DNA from: Ignavibacteria bacterium
GTDB lineage: Bacteria; Bacteroidota; Ignavibacteria; Tepidaquicellales; Tepidaquicellaceae
Reading direction: 5' to 3'
NCBI GenBank assembly: GCA_016704345.1
Contig: JADJAH010000031.1
Span: forward strand, 1-35,063
DNA length: 35,063 nt
Positions within the stretch are counted from its first letter, which is position 1; every line of letters starts with the position of its first letter. The position numbers were made by a program, and so were the translations under genes. The notes below the pieces were generated by a model. That model ran no database searches. It was not told the origin of the DNA and saw nothing but the letters and a program-made list of their open reading frames with translations. Positions 7,770 through 17,145 of the stretch are shown piece by piece.

Positions 7770-10304
7770 TTGAAACATACTTACACTATCACAGGAATGA
7801 GTTGCGATGGATGCAGGTCCAAAGTTGAGAGAACTCTGAATGCGATCGAAGGAGTTCAGGCACAGGTTTCTTTGGATCCGCCTCTTGCAGACATAACAAT
7901 GACGGAGCATATTCCAACCGAGCAACTTCAGAAGGCGTTATCTGCTGCCGGAAAGTACTCTATAGAAATGGGTAACCACCTTAAAACTCATAATGACAGC
8001 AAACACTCCGATACCAAGGCGGATTCAGAACACGATACAAACAAGTATGTTAAAATAGAGGGAATTATGGATGACGGTAAGGGAACATACTATTGTCCGA
8101 TGCATTGCGAAGGAGATAAGACATACGACAAGCCCGGCGATTGTCCTGTGTGCGGAATGAGTCTTGAAAAGGAAATCTCCATGAATCAGAAACCGGCAAA
8201 GTACACATGCCCAATGCATCCGGAGATTGTCAGAGATGGTCCCGGTTCTTGCCCGATTTGCGGAATGGATCTTGTTCCTATGGAGCCAAGTGATTCTGAA
8301 GAAGACAAGGTCTATAAAGATCTCCTGCATAAAATGAAGGTTGCCGTTGCATGTACGTTGCCTGTTTTCTTGATTGCGATGATAGAGATGATGCATGACA
8401 GTCCGTTGTTGAAAATCATGAGTGTTGAAAAATGGAATTGGGTACAGTTGATCTTTACTTTGCCGGTAGTATTTTATGCCGGATGGATGTTTTTTGTTCG
8501 TGCATGGAAATCAATTGTGACATGGAACCTAAACATGTTCACACTCATCGGTATCGGCACCGGTGTTGCCTTTCTCTTTAGTATTGTTGGAATGTTCTTC
8601 CCCGATATTTTTCCGGATGAATTTAAAACAGAGCACGGGACAATTCATCTTTACTTTGAAGCGACAACGGTAATACTGACTTTGGTTTTGTTGGGTCAGC
8701 TTCTGGAAGCCCGTGCCCATAGTCAAACCAGCGGTGCAATAAAAGAACTGCTGAAACTCGCTCCTACAGAAGCAATACTGGTAGAGAATGGGAGTGACAA
8801 AGTCATCTCCATTCACAATATAAAAAAAGGAGATCTGCTGAGAGTAAAACCGGGAGATAAGATTCCGGTCGATGGAAAGATCACAGACGGCGAAAGCAGT
8901 ATTGACGAATCAATGATCACCGGTGAGCCCATACCTGTTGACAAGAAGAAAGGTGACTCAGTAACCTCGGCAACAATTAACGGCAACAGGTCTTTTGTGA
9001 TGATTGCAGAGAAAGTAGGTTCTGAAACTCTGCTGTCTCAGATCATTCAAATGGTAAATACCGCCAGCCGGTCTAGAGCGCCTATTCAGAAATTAGCTGA
9101 TGTAATAGCAAAGTATTTTGTTCCTGCTGTCGTAATTGTTTCTGTAATTACTTTTTTCATCTGGGCAAATTTCGGACCCGAGCCTGCTTTGGTCTATGGT
9201 TTCATTAATGCCATTGCAGTCTTGATCATTGCTTGTCCGTGTGCATTGGGATTGGCAACACCAATGTCAGTAATGGTCGGCGTTGGCAAAGGCGCGCAGT
9301 CGGGAATATTGATCAAAGATGCAGAAGCGTTGGAGAACATGAACAAAGTGAATGTATTGATTACTGACAAGACGGGAACGATCACAGAAGGCAAGCCTTC
9401 AGTTGAAAATATTTACTCGTACAATGATGGTGATGAAGTTTTACTAAAGTATATAGCTTCATTGAATCAATACAGCGAACATCCTTTAGCTCAGGCGGTA
9501 GTGAATTATGCAAAATCAAAAAACATCTCTTTGGAAACAGCAAAGGATTTTGAAGCTCTTGCGGGAAAAGGTGTGGTTGGAACAGTTACCGATAAACAGA
9601 TAGCGCTTGGAAACAGGAAGTTGATGGAGCAGGTCGGCGCAGTCATACCGGAAGACATTGAAAAGAAAATTATTGATGAACAGAATTTGGGGAAGACGGT
9701 TGCTTATATATCCGTCGATAAAAATGTTGAAGGATTTGTATCAATATCAGATGCCATAAAAGCAACGAGCGCATCTGCCATATCTGAGTTAATGAAACGG
9801 GGCATTGAAGTAATAATGCTGACCGGAGATAACGTAAATACTGCAAGAGCTGTAGCCCAACACTTGCATTTAAGTTCTTATAAAGCCGGATGTTTGCCTG
9901 AGGATAAATTGAATGAGATTAAGAGATTGCAATCTGAAGGAAAAATTGTTACAATGGCAGGTGACGGAATAAACGATGCACCGGCACTGGCGCAGTCAGA
10001 CATTGGTATAGCAATGGGAACGGGAACGGATGTAGCCATCGAGAGTGCAAAGATCACTCTCTTAAAAGGAGATCTTCAGGGCATAGTGAAGGCTCACACA
10101 TTGGGCCATTCAGTAATGGGAAACATAAAGCAGAATTTGTTCTTTGCTTTCTTCTATAATGTATTGGGTGTTCCGATCGCGGCAGGCATTCTGTATCCGT
10201 TCTTTGGAATACTGCTCTCTCCAATGATAGCCGCTTTGGCAATGAGCTTTAGTTCTGTTTCCGTGATTGTGAATGCGTTGAGGTTGAGAAACCTTAAGCT
10301 TTAG
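7770..10304 (+). CDS. copA: Copper-exporting P1B-type ATPase with HMA and two CPMHP zinc-ribbon-like domains
   Basis: An 844-residue heavy-metal ATPase of the inner membrane. The N-terminus has an HMA domain with GMSCDGC (9-15). Two short metal-binding domains follow, YYCPMHCEG...CPVCGM (108-130) and YTCPMHPEI...CPICGM (145-166), of the kind common in CopA/SilP-like pumps. The core has the TGEPIPV actuator motif, CPC in the membrane (489-491), the phosphorylated aspartate in DKTGTIT (D533), SEHPLAQ in the nucleotide domain and GDGINDAPALA. Tyr-Asn in helix 7 and MSFSS in helix 8 match the Cu(I) (P1B-1) signature. Translation must start at TTG 7770, because the first in-frame ATG lies inside the metal motif. 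It sits 118 bases after moaCB with no metal regulator nearby. Confidence 0.93.
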   Translation: MKHTYTITGMSCDGCRSKVERTLNAIEGVQAQVSLDPPLADITMTEHIPTEQLQKALSAAGKYSIEMGNHLKTHNDSKHSDTKADSEHDTNKYVKIEGIMDDGKGTYYCPMHCEGDKTYDKPGDCPVCGMSLEKEISMNQKPAKYTCPMHPEIVRDGPGSCPICGMDLVPMEPSDSEEDKVYKDLLHKMKVAVACTLPVFLIAMIEMMHDSPLLKIMSVEKWNWVQLIFTLPVVFYAGWMFFVRAWKSIVTWNLNMFTLIGIGTGVAFLFSIVGMFFPDIFPDEFKTEHGTIHLYFEATTVILTLVLLGQLLEARAHSQTSGAIKELLKLAPTEAILVENGSDKVISIHNIKKGDLLRVKPGDKIPVDGKITDGESSIDESMITGEPIPVDKKKGDSVTSATINGNRSFVMIAEKVGSETLLSQIIQMVNTASRSRAPIQKLADVIAKYFVPAVVIVSVITFFIWANFGPEPALVYGFINAIAVLIIACPCALGLATPMSVMVGVGKGAQSGILIKDAEALENMNKVNVLITDKTGTITEGKPSVENIYSYNDGDEVLLKYIASLNQYSEHPLAQAVVNYAKSKNISLETAKDFEALAGKGVVGTVTDKQIALGNRKLMEQVGAVIPEDIEKKIIDEQNLGKTVAYISVDKNVEGFVSISDAIKATSASAISELMKRGIEVIMLTGDNVNTARAVAQHLHLSSYKAGCLPEDKLNEIKRLQSEGKIVTMAGDGINDAPALAQSDIGIAMGTGTDVAIESAKITLLKGDLQGIVKAHTLGHSVMGNIKQNLFFAFFYNVLGVPIAAGILYPFFGILLSPMIAALAMSFSSVSVIVNALRLRNLKL

Positions 10305-10541
10305 TTGAAGAAGTTTAGATGGAGTTCATGAAATCATTTTTTAAGTTAAAAAAACTTTCTGAAGTGCAATTGAAGAAATAGAAGTTTTCCGGTTGTCAGA
10401 TAAAATTAGCAATGTACTTAGCACATATTATCTTTTGGACTTACCTCCATTCCATTCTTAGTTAACTGTTTGCACTCATTTACGTCACTGTCATTTTTTG
10501 TGTTATCTCAAAAGATTATTTTTGTTTAAAATTTGTCATAC

Positions 10542-11381
10542 ATGAAGAAGATCTTAGTCCCGGTTGATTTATCGGGAAATGCCGAATCAGCAGTATTGTA
10601 TTCAGCTGATCTTGCAAAGACAATGCCGGCCAAAGTTTATCTCTTTCATTCAATTATCCTTCCGGAGTTTTATGTAACAGAGCTTAACGATTATGCTTTG
10701 TATCAAAAAGAGTTGAACAGCAAGGTTGACAAGATATATGATCAATCAATATCTCTTTTGCATGGAATGCGGAAGGAATACTTTGCCGATACATTAAGAG
10801 TAAATTGCAAGGTGCTCCCGGCAAAGAACATTTATAATGGAATTTTAGATTATGCTGACGAACTGAATCCGGATTTGATTTTATTGGGGGAAGGAGAGAA
10901 GCTGGATAAGATTAGAATTGGTGCCAATGCCGAAAGAGTGCTCCGCTTAACGGACTTGCCTGTCCTTGTTGTGAAAAGAAACTCTAAAATTTCGAAAAGA
11001 AAAAAAAGTAATTTTCGCTTCAGATTTTTTGGATGATTCGGTAAAAGTCTTTTCGCAGGTGAATGAATTTCTTAAAGATTCAAACTCTTCGATTCGCCTT
11101 TTGTATATAAATACCAAATCCAAATTTGAGGAATATGAGGTCATAAAATCAAGAATAGAAAAGTTCAAAAAAAATTTCTCAGCCGACTTCAGTGTAGTCA
11201 TCAGGGCAGGTAAGAGTATAGAAGAATCAATTGTCAGATATGCCAATAGTATTGATGCTGACTTGATCTCTATAGGAATAAAAAGAAAGAAAAGTTGTCA
11301 CTATATTTTACGGACAGAGTTACGGAATCGGTTATCAGTTTATCGGATATACCTGTACTTGCCGTCAATAATCCCGGGTAA
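10542..11381 (+). pseudogene. Tandem universal stress protein (two UspA domains), interrupted by two indels
   Basis: The corrected product has about 279 residues and two Usp folds. The first, from ATG 10542 (MKKILVPVDLSGNAES), ends ANAERVLRLTDLPVLVVKR. The second has KVIFASDFLDDSVKVF and ends FTDRVTESVISLSDIPVLAVNNPG with TAA at 11379. The first frame runs out after an eight-A run at 11000-11007 (one A too many), and a missing A near 11293 breaks the second domain. A TTG nine bases upstream (10533) is also possible, but the ATG gives the canonical start. Usp proteins bind ATP or AMP and respond to stress or energy state. Two shifts in one gene argue against programmed slippage. The gene lies 122 bases upstream of amt. 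Confidence 0.8.
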
Positions 11382-11490
11382 TTCACTCAATTCAGAAGTG
11401 TCCGGTTCGAATACTAATAACGGTGTTTATAAATTGTTACTACTTTTGCTTTTCATTAGTTTTGCATTGTAATCGTTCTTTAACAATTTA

Positions 11491-11500
11491 AAAGGAGGTA
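11491..11500 (+). promoter_or_regulatory. Strong Shine-Dalgarno of amt
   Basis: AAAGGAGGTA lies three bases before ATG 11504, so the GGAGG core sits seven to eight bases from the start. It is one of only two near-perfect ribosome binding sites noticed in the window and fixes the amt start. Confidence 0.8.
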
Positions 11501-11503
11501 CTT

Positions 11504-12781
11504 ATGCCCACCTGGGATACCGGTAATACCGGTTTCATGCTATTGGCCACGAGTCTTGTAATGTTAATGACTCCCGGTCTGGCATTTTTCTACGGCGGTC
11601 TCGTCGGTAGAAAAAACGTCCTCACCATTATGATGCAGAGTTTTGTATCAATGGGTTGGACAAGTGTAATTTGGTATTTATTCGGTTTTTCAATGTGCTT
11701 CAGTGGTAATTGTGTTGACGGTACTGATTTACTTGGTGGTATCGTTGGCAATTTTAATTGGGCTTTCATGAGTGGTATTGACCTTAACACAAGTTCAGCC
11801 GTTTCAACGGCTGCAGGCAATATCGCCATATTCGGTAATGCAGGAATTCCTATGATTGTTTTTGCTGCTTACCAGATGATGTTCGCTATCATCACACCTG
11901 CTCTTATCACTGGTGCTTTTGCAAACCGCGTAAAATTTGGTGCTTATTTAATCTTCCTGACTTTTTGGCTTATACTGGTTTATTTCCCGTTCGTACACAT
12001 GATGTGGGGCGGTGGAATTCTCTGGGAATGGGGAGTCAAGGACTTTGCCGGAGGTATAGTGGTTCATAACATTGCAGGAATGGCTGCTCTTGCATCGGTA
12101 ATGTATGTAGGCAAAAGAAAAGTAATTGATCAGGGTATGCACAGCATTCCGCTTATTGCGCTCGGAACCGGTTTGCTTTGGTTCGGATGGTACGGCTTTA
12201 ATGCGGGAAGTGAGTTTGCTGTGGACAGTGTTACAGCAAATGCTTTTTTGAATACCGACTTAGCAGCATCTTTCGCCGGCATAACGTGGCTGTTACTCGC
12301 CTGGCGGATAGAAAAGAAACCGAAGTTTGTCGGACTTCTGACCGGGGCGGTTGCGGGACTTGCAACTATTACTCCGGCCGCAGGTTACGTCACAACTTCT
12401 TCAGCAGTACTTATCGGAATAGTTGCCGGTGCAGTTTGTTATTTTGCAGTAGCCCTCAAGAATAAACTCGGATGGGATGATGCTCTCGACGTTTGGGGTG
12501 TTCACGGCGTCGGTGGCATGATAGGAATTATTCTTCTTGGTATATTTGGTACTGTTGCAGTAAACGCGAACGGTGCGAATGGATTACTTTACGGAGATTC
12601 AAGCTTCTTTATCAAACAACTCCTGACAGTAATCATCAGTTCGATCTATGCTTTTGCGTTTACTTGGATCATGCTTTTTGTAATTGACAAGATAACACCC
12701 GTTAAGCTTACGAAGAAAGAAGAAGAAATTGGACTCGATGAAATTCTTCATGGTGAAACAGCTTATACTGATGCCATCTAA
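11504..12781 (+). CDS. amt: Amt-family ammonium transporter
   Basis: A 425-residue membrane channel that conducts ammonium or ammonia across the inner membrane. It has about eleven hydrophobic segments. Family landmarks are MLMTPGLAFFYGGLVGRKN in the first helix, YQMMFAIITPALITGAFANR with the phenylalanine gate, the first pore histidine in VVHNIAGMAALAS, GLLWFGWYGFNAGSE, and the second pore histidine in DVWGVHGVGGMIG. Usually a glnK P-II gene lies next to amt. None is present here, and the neighbours are a stress protein upstream and an outer membrane barrel downstream. The C-terminal tail after the last helix is about 30 residues and charged, the normal docking site for P-II. A strong terminator follows at 12809-12844. 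Confidence 0.95.
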   Translation: MPTWDTGNTGFMLLATSLVMLMTPGLAFFYGGLVGRKNVLTIMMQSFVSMGWTSVIWYLFGFSMCFSGNCVDGTDLLGGIVGNFNWAFMSGIDLNTSSAVSTAAGNIAIFGNAGIPMIVFAAYQMMFAIITPALITGAFANRVKFGAYLIFLTFWLILVYFPFVHMMWGGGILWEWGVKDFAGGIVVHNIAGMAALASVMYVGKRKVIDQGMHSIPLIALGTGLLWFGWYGFNAGSEFAVDSVTANAFLNTDLAASFAGITWLLLAWRIEKKPKFVGLLTGAVAGLATITPAAGYVTTSSAVLIGIVAGAVCYFAVALKNKLGWDDALDVWGVHGVGGMIGIILLGIFGTVAVNANGANGLLYGDSSFFIKQLLTVIISSIYAFAFTWIMLFVIDKITPVKLTKKEEEIGLDEILHGETAYTDAI

Positions 12782-12808
12782 GATCACTACACATTCACTA
12801 AGTTACTT

Positions 12809-12844
12809 ATGCATGCCTCTTAAAACGAGGCATGCATTTTTTTT
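12809..12844 (+). terminator. Intrinsic terminator after amt
   Basis: A perfect 11-base stem (12809-12819 with 12827-12837), a 7-base TTAAAAC loop and a run of eight T (12837-12844). It lies 28 bases after the amt stop and 29 before the next start, so amt and the barrel gene are probably separate units or linked only by readthrough. Confidence 0.93.
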
Positions 12845-12872
12845 GAATCTCATTTAACTTCTCAATAAATAA

Positions 12873-13961
12873 ATGAAAACAACTAAACTTTTTTTGATAG
12901 TCCTGTCATTGATTTTTTTCTCTCACGGAAAGAGCATATCTCAGGACAAAGATCTGAATTCTTACTTCAAAAATTTCAGTATCAGCGCTTATGTAGATAC
13001 TTACTTTTCTTATGACACAGACAAGAACATATTCAATACACCGAGGATCTTCTGTTCAATCTCGCCTTACCGCGATATGTTCGGATTAAACGTTGCACAG
13101 GCATCACTGAAATATAATTCCGAAATCATTCGCGGAATTTTTACGATGCAATACGGTGATATTCCGGAAGTAAACTATGGACCGGTTACAAGAAGCAAGT
13201 ATGTACAGGAGGCAAATATAGGATTTTCTCCAGCCAGTAAACTGTGGATTGAAGGAGGATATTTCCTGACACATATCGGAGCGGAAAGTTTTCCGAAGAA
13301 CAATATTCTAAGTTCGTTTTCACTTCAAACAAATTATGAACCTCTCTTTCAAAGCGGCATAAAGATGAGTTATGACTTTTCAGATCAATTTGCCGCAAGT
13401 CTTTTTATTCTGAACGGTTTTAATATGTTTGAGGACAATAACAAGAATAAATCGGCCGGAGTGCAATTAGCTTTTTCACCGAATGCTAAACTCAAATTTG
13501 TTTACAACAACATCTTAGGAAACGAACAACCTGATGGCGCAAGAGGAAAGACGAGATTCCTCAATAACTTCATTGTGTACTATTATCCGACTAATGAGAT
13601 AGATGTAATAGCTTCGGGTGACTATGGTACGCAACAGCATTCAAAGATTTTGGATACTGCAAATTCAGCAAATTATTATGGTGCAACTCTGACCGGCAGA
13701 TACAAGTTTTCTCCCAAATTTAGTGCAGCTCTTAGAGGTGAATTCTTTCAGGATCTCGATGCTGTTGTATCTCCGGTTCTTATTAACGGAACCGGTGTAA
13801 AGGCAAATGCTCTTGCGTTCGGGTTGGAATATAAGCCGGTTGAGAAAGCATATGTAAGACTGGAATACAGATATGTTCAAATGGATGCGGCGCAGAAAAT
13901 CTTTTATGATGATTCAAACAATAGAAGTGAAGCAACTATGACGTTTGGATTTGAATACTAG
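12873..13961 (+). CDS. Outer membrane beta-barrel protein (porin-like)
   Basis: A 362-residue exported protein with signal peptide MKTTKLFLIVLSLIFFSHG followed by KSISQ. The mature part opens with SISAYVDTYFSYD and is a series of alternating amphipathic strands such as QASLKYNSEIIRGIFTMQYG and GATLTGRYKFSPKFSAALRG. It ends TMTFGFEY with the aromatic C-terminus expected of a BAM substrate. It looks like the OmpL-like, putative beta-barrel porin group common in Bacteroidota. Lying just after amt, it may let ammonium or another small solute cross the outer membrane, but that is inference from position. It has its own terminator at 14013-14059. Confidence 0.75.
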   Translation: MKTTKLFLIVLSLIFFSHGKSISQDKDLNSYFKNFSISAYVDTYFSYDTDKNIFNTPRIFCSISPYRDMFGLNVAQASLKYNSEIIRGIFTMQYGDIPEVNYGPVTRSKYVQEANIGFSPASKLWIEGGYFLTHIGAESFPKNNILSSFSLQTNYEPLFQSGIKMSYDFSDQFAASLFILNGFNMFEDNNKNKSAGVQLAFSPNAKLKFVYNNILGNEQPDGARGKTRFLNNFIVYYYPTNEIDVIASGDYGTQQHSKILDTANSANYYGATLTGRYKFSPKFSAALRGEFFQDLDAVVSPVLINGTGVKANALAFGLEYKPVEKAYVRLEYRYVQMDAAQKIFYDDSNNRSEATMTFGFEY

Positions 13962-14012
13962 TATTCATCTGACTGAGCAAAGTATAAGATGAAAGTTTAG
14001 CCCTTTCTGAAT

Positions 14013-14059
14013 CTCAGCTCCTTCGTTTTTACATGCGATGTGAGCTGAGTCTTTTTTTT
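14013..14059 (+). terminator. Intrinsic terminator after the barrel gene
   Basis: An 8-base stem CTCAGCTC (14013-14020) with GAGCTGAG (14042-14049), a 21-base loop and eight T at 14052-14059. It lies about 50 bases after the stop of the barrel gene. Confidence 0.8.
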
Positions 14060-14355
14060 GAAGAATTGAATTTCTCCCATCGTATGTTTAGTTTGCATTT
14101 TCTTTTTCACGATATTGATTCTGCATGCAAGATCAACTTAATGCAATCAATGATCTTCTGCACTATTCAAACGAGAAACTCTCGGGATTAAGTTATATTC
14201 ACCAATTGAACCAATAAGTATCAAATTTTAAAAACCGTAAATTGCATAAACTTGCTCAGCGGAACAAACACTATTGCAAAGTTACGAAAGCTATGGTTCA
14301 CACTATTTCACAGAACCCTCACTTGAGGACTACATAAGTTAATCTCACAAACTGA
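14060..14355. other. Gene-poor gap before the PepSY gene
   Basis: The stretch follows the terminator and holds no recognised gene. The only open frame of note is 14125-14217 (+), 30 residues, MQDQLNAINDLLHYSNEKLS and so on, polar, with no clear ribosome binding site. It may be chance. No promoter motif was clear. Confidence 0.3.
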
Positions 14356-14934
14356 ATGTCAGAAAATGTAAAGAGGAAGAAGCAGGCAAGGCTCTTACGG
14401 ATACTTCGAAAAATTCACAGATCAACCGGAGCAATGTTATTTGTCTTTTTCCTTTTTGTTTCGATAACAGGATTAATGTTGGGCTGGAAAAAGCACAGTA
14501 ACGGATACATTCTCCCAAAATCTTATCAGGGCACATCAACTGAATTGGGCGAATGGCTTCCTTTGGACAGCCTTCACAAGAATGCCTGCAGGATACTTCA
14601 CGATTCTGTTTCCAAAGACTTGTCGACGAAGCTTGAGCGAATAGACATTCGCAAAGACATTGGCATGCTTAAGTTTGTTTTCGCTGACGAATACTGGGGC
14701 ATTCAGCTTGACGGTAAAACCGGTCAACTCTTGCATATTGAAAGAAGACGGTCTGATTTTATTGAGAACATTCACGATGGCTCAATACTTGATCACTTTT
14801 TCGGAACAAGCAAAGAACAAATCAAACTTGTCTATACTTCCATTATGGGTTTGGCGCTATTAACATTTACGGCCACAGGTTTCTGGCTTTGGTTTGGTCC
14901 AAAGAGAATGAGGAGAAAGAAAACAGAGCAATGA
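14356..14934 (+). CDS. PepSY-associated transmembrane protein
   Basis: A 192-residue inner-membrane protein. A basic N-terminus (VKRKKQARLLRILRKIHR) leads into a first helix, TGAMLFVFFLFVSITGLMLG, ending WKKHS. A periplasmic PepSY-like part of about 100 residues follows (DIGMLKFVFADEYWGIQLDG, KTGQLLHIERR, IENIHDGSILD), then a second helix (MGLALLTFTATGFWLWFGP) and a basic tail. The IHR motif before helix 1 and the IHDGS motif are typical of the short two-helix PepSY_TM proteins of Bacteroidota, which often sit near TonB-dependent iron uptake genes or flavin reductases. None is present here, so the gene stands alone and its role is unknown. Confidence 0.8.
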   Translation: MSENVKRKKQARLLRILRKIHRSTGAMLFVFFLFVSITGLMLGWKKHSNGYILPKSYQGTSTELGEWLPLDSLHKNACRILHDSVSKDLSTKLERIDIRKDIGMLKFVFADEYWGIQLDGKTGQLLHIERRRSDFIENIHDGSILDHFFGTSKEQIKLVYTSIMGLALLTFTATGFWLWFGPKRMRRKKTEQ

Positions 14935-15065
14935 ACTGACAGATATGTTGCTCTCAACCTATTTATCACTTTTGTTTTCGTAATTCCGGAAGCAATCATG
15001 ACCGGAAATCTACTTGCGCAAAATCCTTCTAAAATATCTTTCTAAAACTTTAAAAATGTTTGAAC

Positions 15066-15611
15066 ATGTTAAACTCAATCATTGAAAAAGAAAAACTACT
15101 TCTGGTAACAGATGTTCCGGGTTATTCACCCAATATTAGCCGGCTGATTTGCATGATGAATTATTCACGATTTGCAACATTGCATTCGGTAAGCGGTTTG
15201 TCTGTCCTTGAATTGGATCATAGGTTTGATGATGAAAGCAATTCTATAGGAGCATTATTGCTTCACATGGCAGCAGTGGATTTTTATTATCAGAAGTTTT
15301 CTTTTGATGAAAGAGAACTTTCCCTGGAAGAAAGAGCGAAGTGGGATTCAGCCTTGGATCTAGGTGAATCAGCAAGAAGAGAAATCAAAGGTAACAATCT
15401 GAACTATTACATTAATACTTTGAATGAAATCAGAAGTCGCACGTATGAACTTATGAAAGAGAAGGATGATGAATGGCTTGAGAAGAAAAGTAAATTTGGA
15501 AATGCAGATGCAAACAATTACTGGATGTGGTTTCACGTTTTTGAAGATGAGATCAACCACAGAGGACAGATAAGCTGGCTGAGGAAGCGACTACCGCCGG
15601 GTCTTCAGTAG
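15066..15611 (+). CDS. DinB-like (DUF664) four-helix metal-binding protein
   Basis: A 181-residue protein from ATG 15066; a TTG at 15060 would add two residues. It begins MLNSIIEKEKLLLVTDVPGYSP. Helices carry the likely metal ligands: GALLLHMAAVDFYYQ in the middle, and MWFHVFEDEINHRGQI near the end with two histidines seven residues apart. This pattern marks the DinB/YfiT fold used for thiol transfer or for hydrolase activity with divalent metals. Residues STNSL-type thiol-binding signatures cannot be judged by eye, so the substrate is open. It converges with the cfa gene, leaving only 40 bases between stops. Confidence 0.75.
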   Translation: MLNSIIEKEKLLLVTDVPGYSPNISRLICMMNYSRFATLHSVSGLSVLELDHRFDDESNSIGALLLHMAAVDFYYQKFSFDERELSLEERAKWDSALDLGESARREIKGNNLNYYINTLNEIRSRTYELMKEKDDEWLEKKSKFGNADANNYWMWFHVFEDEINHRGQISWLRKRLPPGLQ

Positions 15612-15651
15612 AGTGAATACAGATTAAGTGAACTCCCGATTTGTGAAAACA

Positions 15652-16773
15652 TCATCTCACGGAAACATATCCTCCCGGTACACCCCTCTTCGAAAGTACG
15701 ATCTGCCACAATTGATTTTTTCGTGCGCGGAAAGAACCGGCGCAAGACAACAGATAATATTTCCACATGCGAAAGAATGTTTCGTCATATTGATCCTTTA
15801 TTGCATTCCAGTTATATACAAAGTTGCTGTGCCAGGCCATTAATGTCTTGTCATAATCCGCACTGAAGTTGTGCAGATCCTCAACTACAAACAACCCTTC
15901 TATCGCGGTTCCGATCTGCGCAATTGAGGGAAGCATTGAACCGGGAAATATATACTTTGTAAACCACGGATCATTAAACTTACTTGAATCATTGCTTCCT
16001 ATAGTATGAAGCAGAAATAATCCGTCGTCTTTCAGACAGTTGTTTACAACTTCCATATATGTCCTGTAATTTTTATATCCCACATGCTCAAACATTCCTA
16101 TCGAAACTATCCGGTCATATTTTTCCCTGAGATCACGATAATCCATCAGCCATATATCAACAGGCAAACCCGAGCAGATCTTACTTCCAAGTTCTGCCTG
16201 TTCCTCTGAAACAGTTATACCGGTTACGCTTACGGAATATTTCTCCGCCGCAAACTTTGCGAAGCTTCCCCAACCACAACCTATGTCAAGAACTTTCATG
16301 CCGGGTCCAAGTTTCAGCTTTCTGCATGAAAGATCCAGCTTGTTCTCCTGAGCTTCATCAAGCGAGTTTGCATTGTTCCAATATCCGCAACTATACACCA
16401 ATCTCTTGTCAAGCATATTTGTGAAAAGATCATTGCCAATGTCATAGTGCTTTTGCCCGTTGATGAATGCTTCTGACTGTGACTGCTTGTTGAACATCTT
16501 AATGAGCAGAACCGATGAAATGAGCTTTAGATTAGAGCGGATCTTTTCCTGAAGATTTGCCTTTAATACCCGTGAGCAAAACTCATCAAGCCGGTCGCAG
16601 TCCCACCATTTTTCCATATAAGATTCACCCGCCCCAAGCGCACCGTCTGCCAATACTCTCTCATAGAATCTTTCATCATTTACCTTTATGTCCCACGGGC
16701 TACTTCCGTTAATCTTAATTTCAGCAAATGTCAAAATCTCGCTGATCCTGGTTTTTGATTTATTGCTATCCAT
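15652..16773 (-). CDS. cfa: Cyclopropane-fatty-acyl-phospholipid synthase
   Basis: A 373-residue SAM-dependent methyltransferase that adds a methylene bridge across double bonds of membrane phospholipid acyl chains, usually in stationary phase or under acid stress. Evidence: GQKHYDIGNDLF (106-117), YSCGYW (127-132) with the cysteine matching the active-site cysteine of E. coli Cfa by context, the SAM loop VLDIGCGWGSFA (161-172), SIGMFEHVGYKNY, YIFPGSMLPS, and DYDKTLMAWHSNF. The length is close to E. coli Cfa (382). ATG at 16773 is clear. A possible small ORF ends eight bases upstream. The frame is intact. Confidence 0.95.
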   Translation of the reverse strand: MDSNKSKTRISEILTFAEIKINGSSPWDIKVNDERFYERVLADGALGAGESYMEKWWDCDRLDEFCSRVLKANLQEKIRSNLKLISSVLLIKMFNKQSQSEAFINGQKHYDIGNDLFTNMLDKRLVYSCGYWNNANSLDEAQENKLDLSCRKLKLGPGMKVLDIGCGWGSFAKFAAEKYSVSVTGITVSEEQAELGSKICSGLPVDIWLMDYRDLREKYDRIVSIGMFEHVGYKNYRTYMEVVNNCLKDDGLFLLHTIGSNDSSKFNDPWFTKYIFPGSMLPSIAQIGTAIEGLFVVEDLHNFSADYDKTLMAWHSNFVYNWNAIKDQYDETFFRMWKYYLLSCAGSFRARKNQLWQIVLSKRGVPGGYVSVR

Positions 16774-16781
16774 GATTACAT

Positions 16782-17030
16782 TTATAAAGTGAGCACAATG
16801 AATAACTGGAAGTTACAAAGTTTCATGACAGTAGACCTTTCTGAAACAAAGTAATAAATTCTGTCATATACTATAATCACTAAATTCATTTTGCCGCTGT
16901 CAATTCTCACTTCAATTGGCGTTCCATGAAATCCTATACAGTTTGGTGTAAAGGAGTCTGCAGATTCTCCTTTCACATTAAAGTACAACGATACCTCCTT
17001 AGAATAATGAATTCTTTCTGAAGACTCCAT
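16782..17030 (-). CDS. Possible small hypothetical protein upstream of cfa
   Basis: An 82-residue frame from ATG 17030 to a stop eight bases before cfa. The sequence is strand-rich (VSLYFNVKGESADSF, PIEVRIDSGKMNLVIIVYD) and ends FQLFIVLTL. I do not recognise it. In favour: same strand as cfa and tight spacing. Against: it fills a divergent promoter region (16774-17145), has no clear ribosome binding site, and short open frames occur by chance. If it is not real, that 372-base stretch holds only the promoters of cfa and of the gene at 17146. Confidence 0.3.
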   Translation of the reverse strand: MESSERIHYSKEVSLYFNVKGESADSFTPNCIGFHGTPIEVRIDSGKMNLVIIVYDRIYYFVSERSTVMKLCNFQLFIVLTL

Positions 17031-17145
17031 TGAACATTAATACCTGAATTGAAGTAAGCATTTTCTATGTATACATTTGTTTCACAAGTCAACATTGCGA
17101 CAACATAGTTCTAAGTAACCGGAATCATTAAAGACAAAATATACC

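Noticed and set aside
11000..11007. A8 run in the stress protein considered as programmed slippage site
   Set aside because: A second, independent frame break near 11293 in the same gene, and similar breaks in other genes nearby, fit sequence error better.
11402..11418. GGTTCGAATAC, resembling a tRNA T-arm
   Set aside because: No acceptor stem, D-arm or anticodon arm can be built around it.
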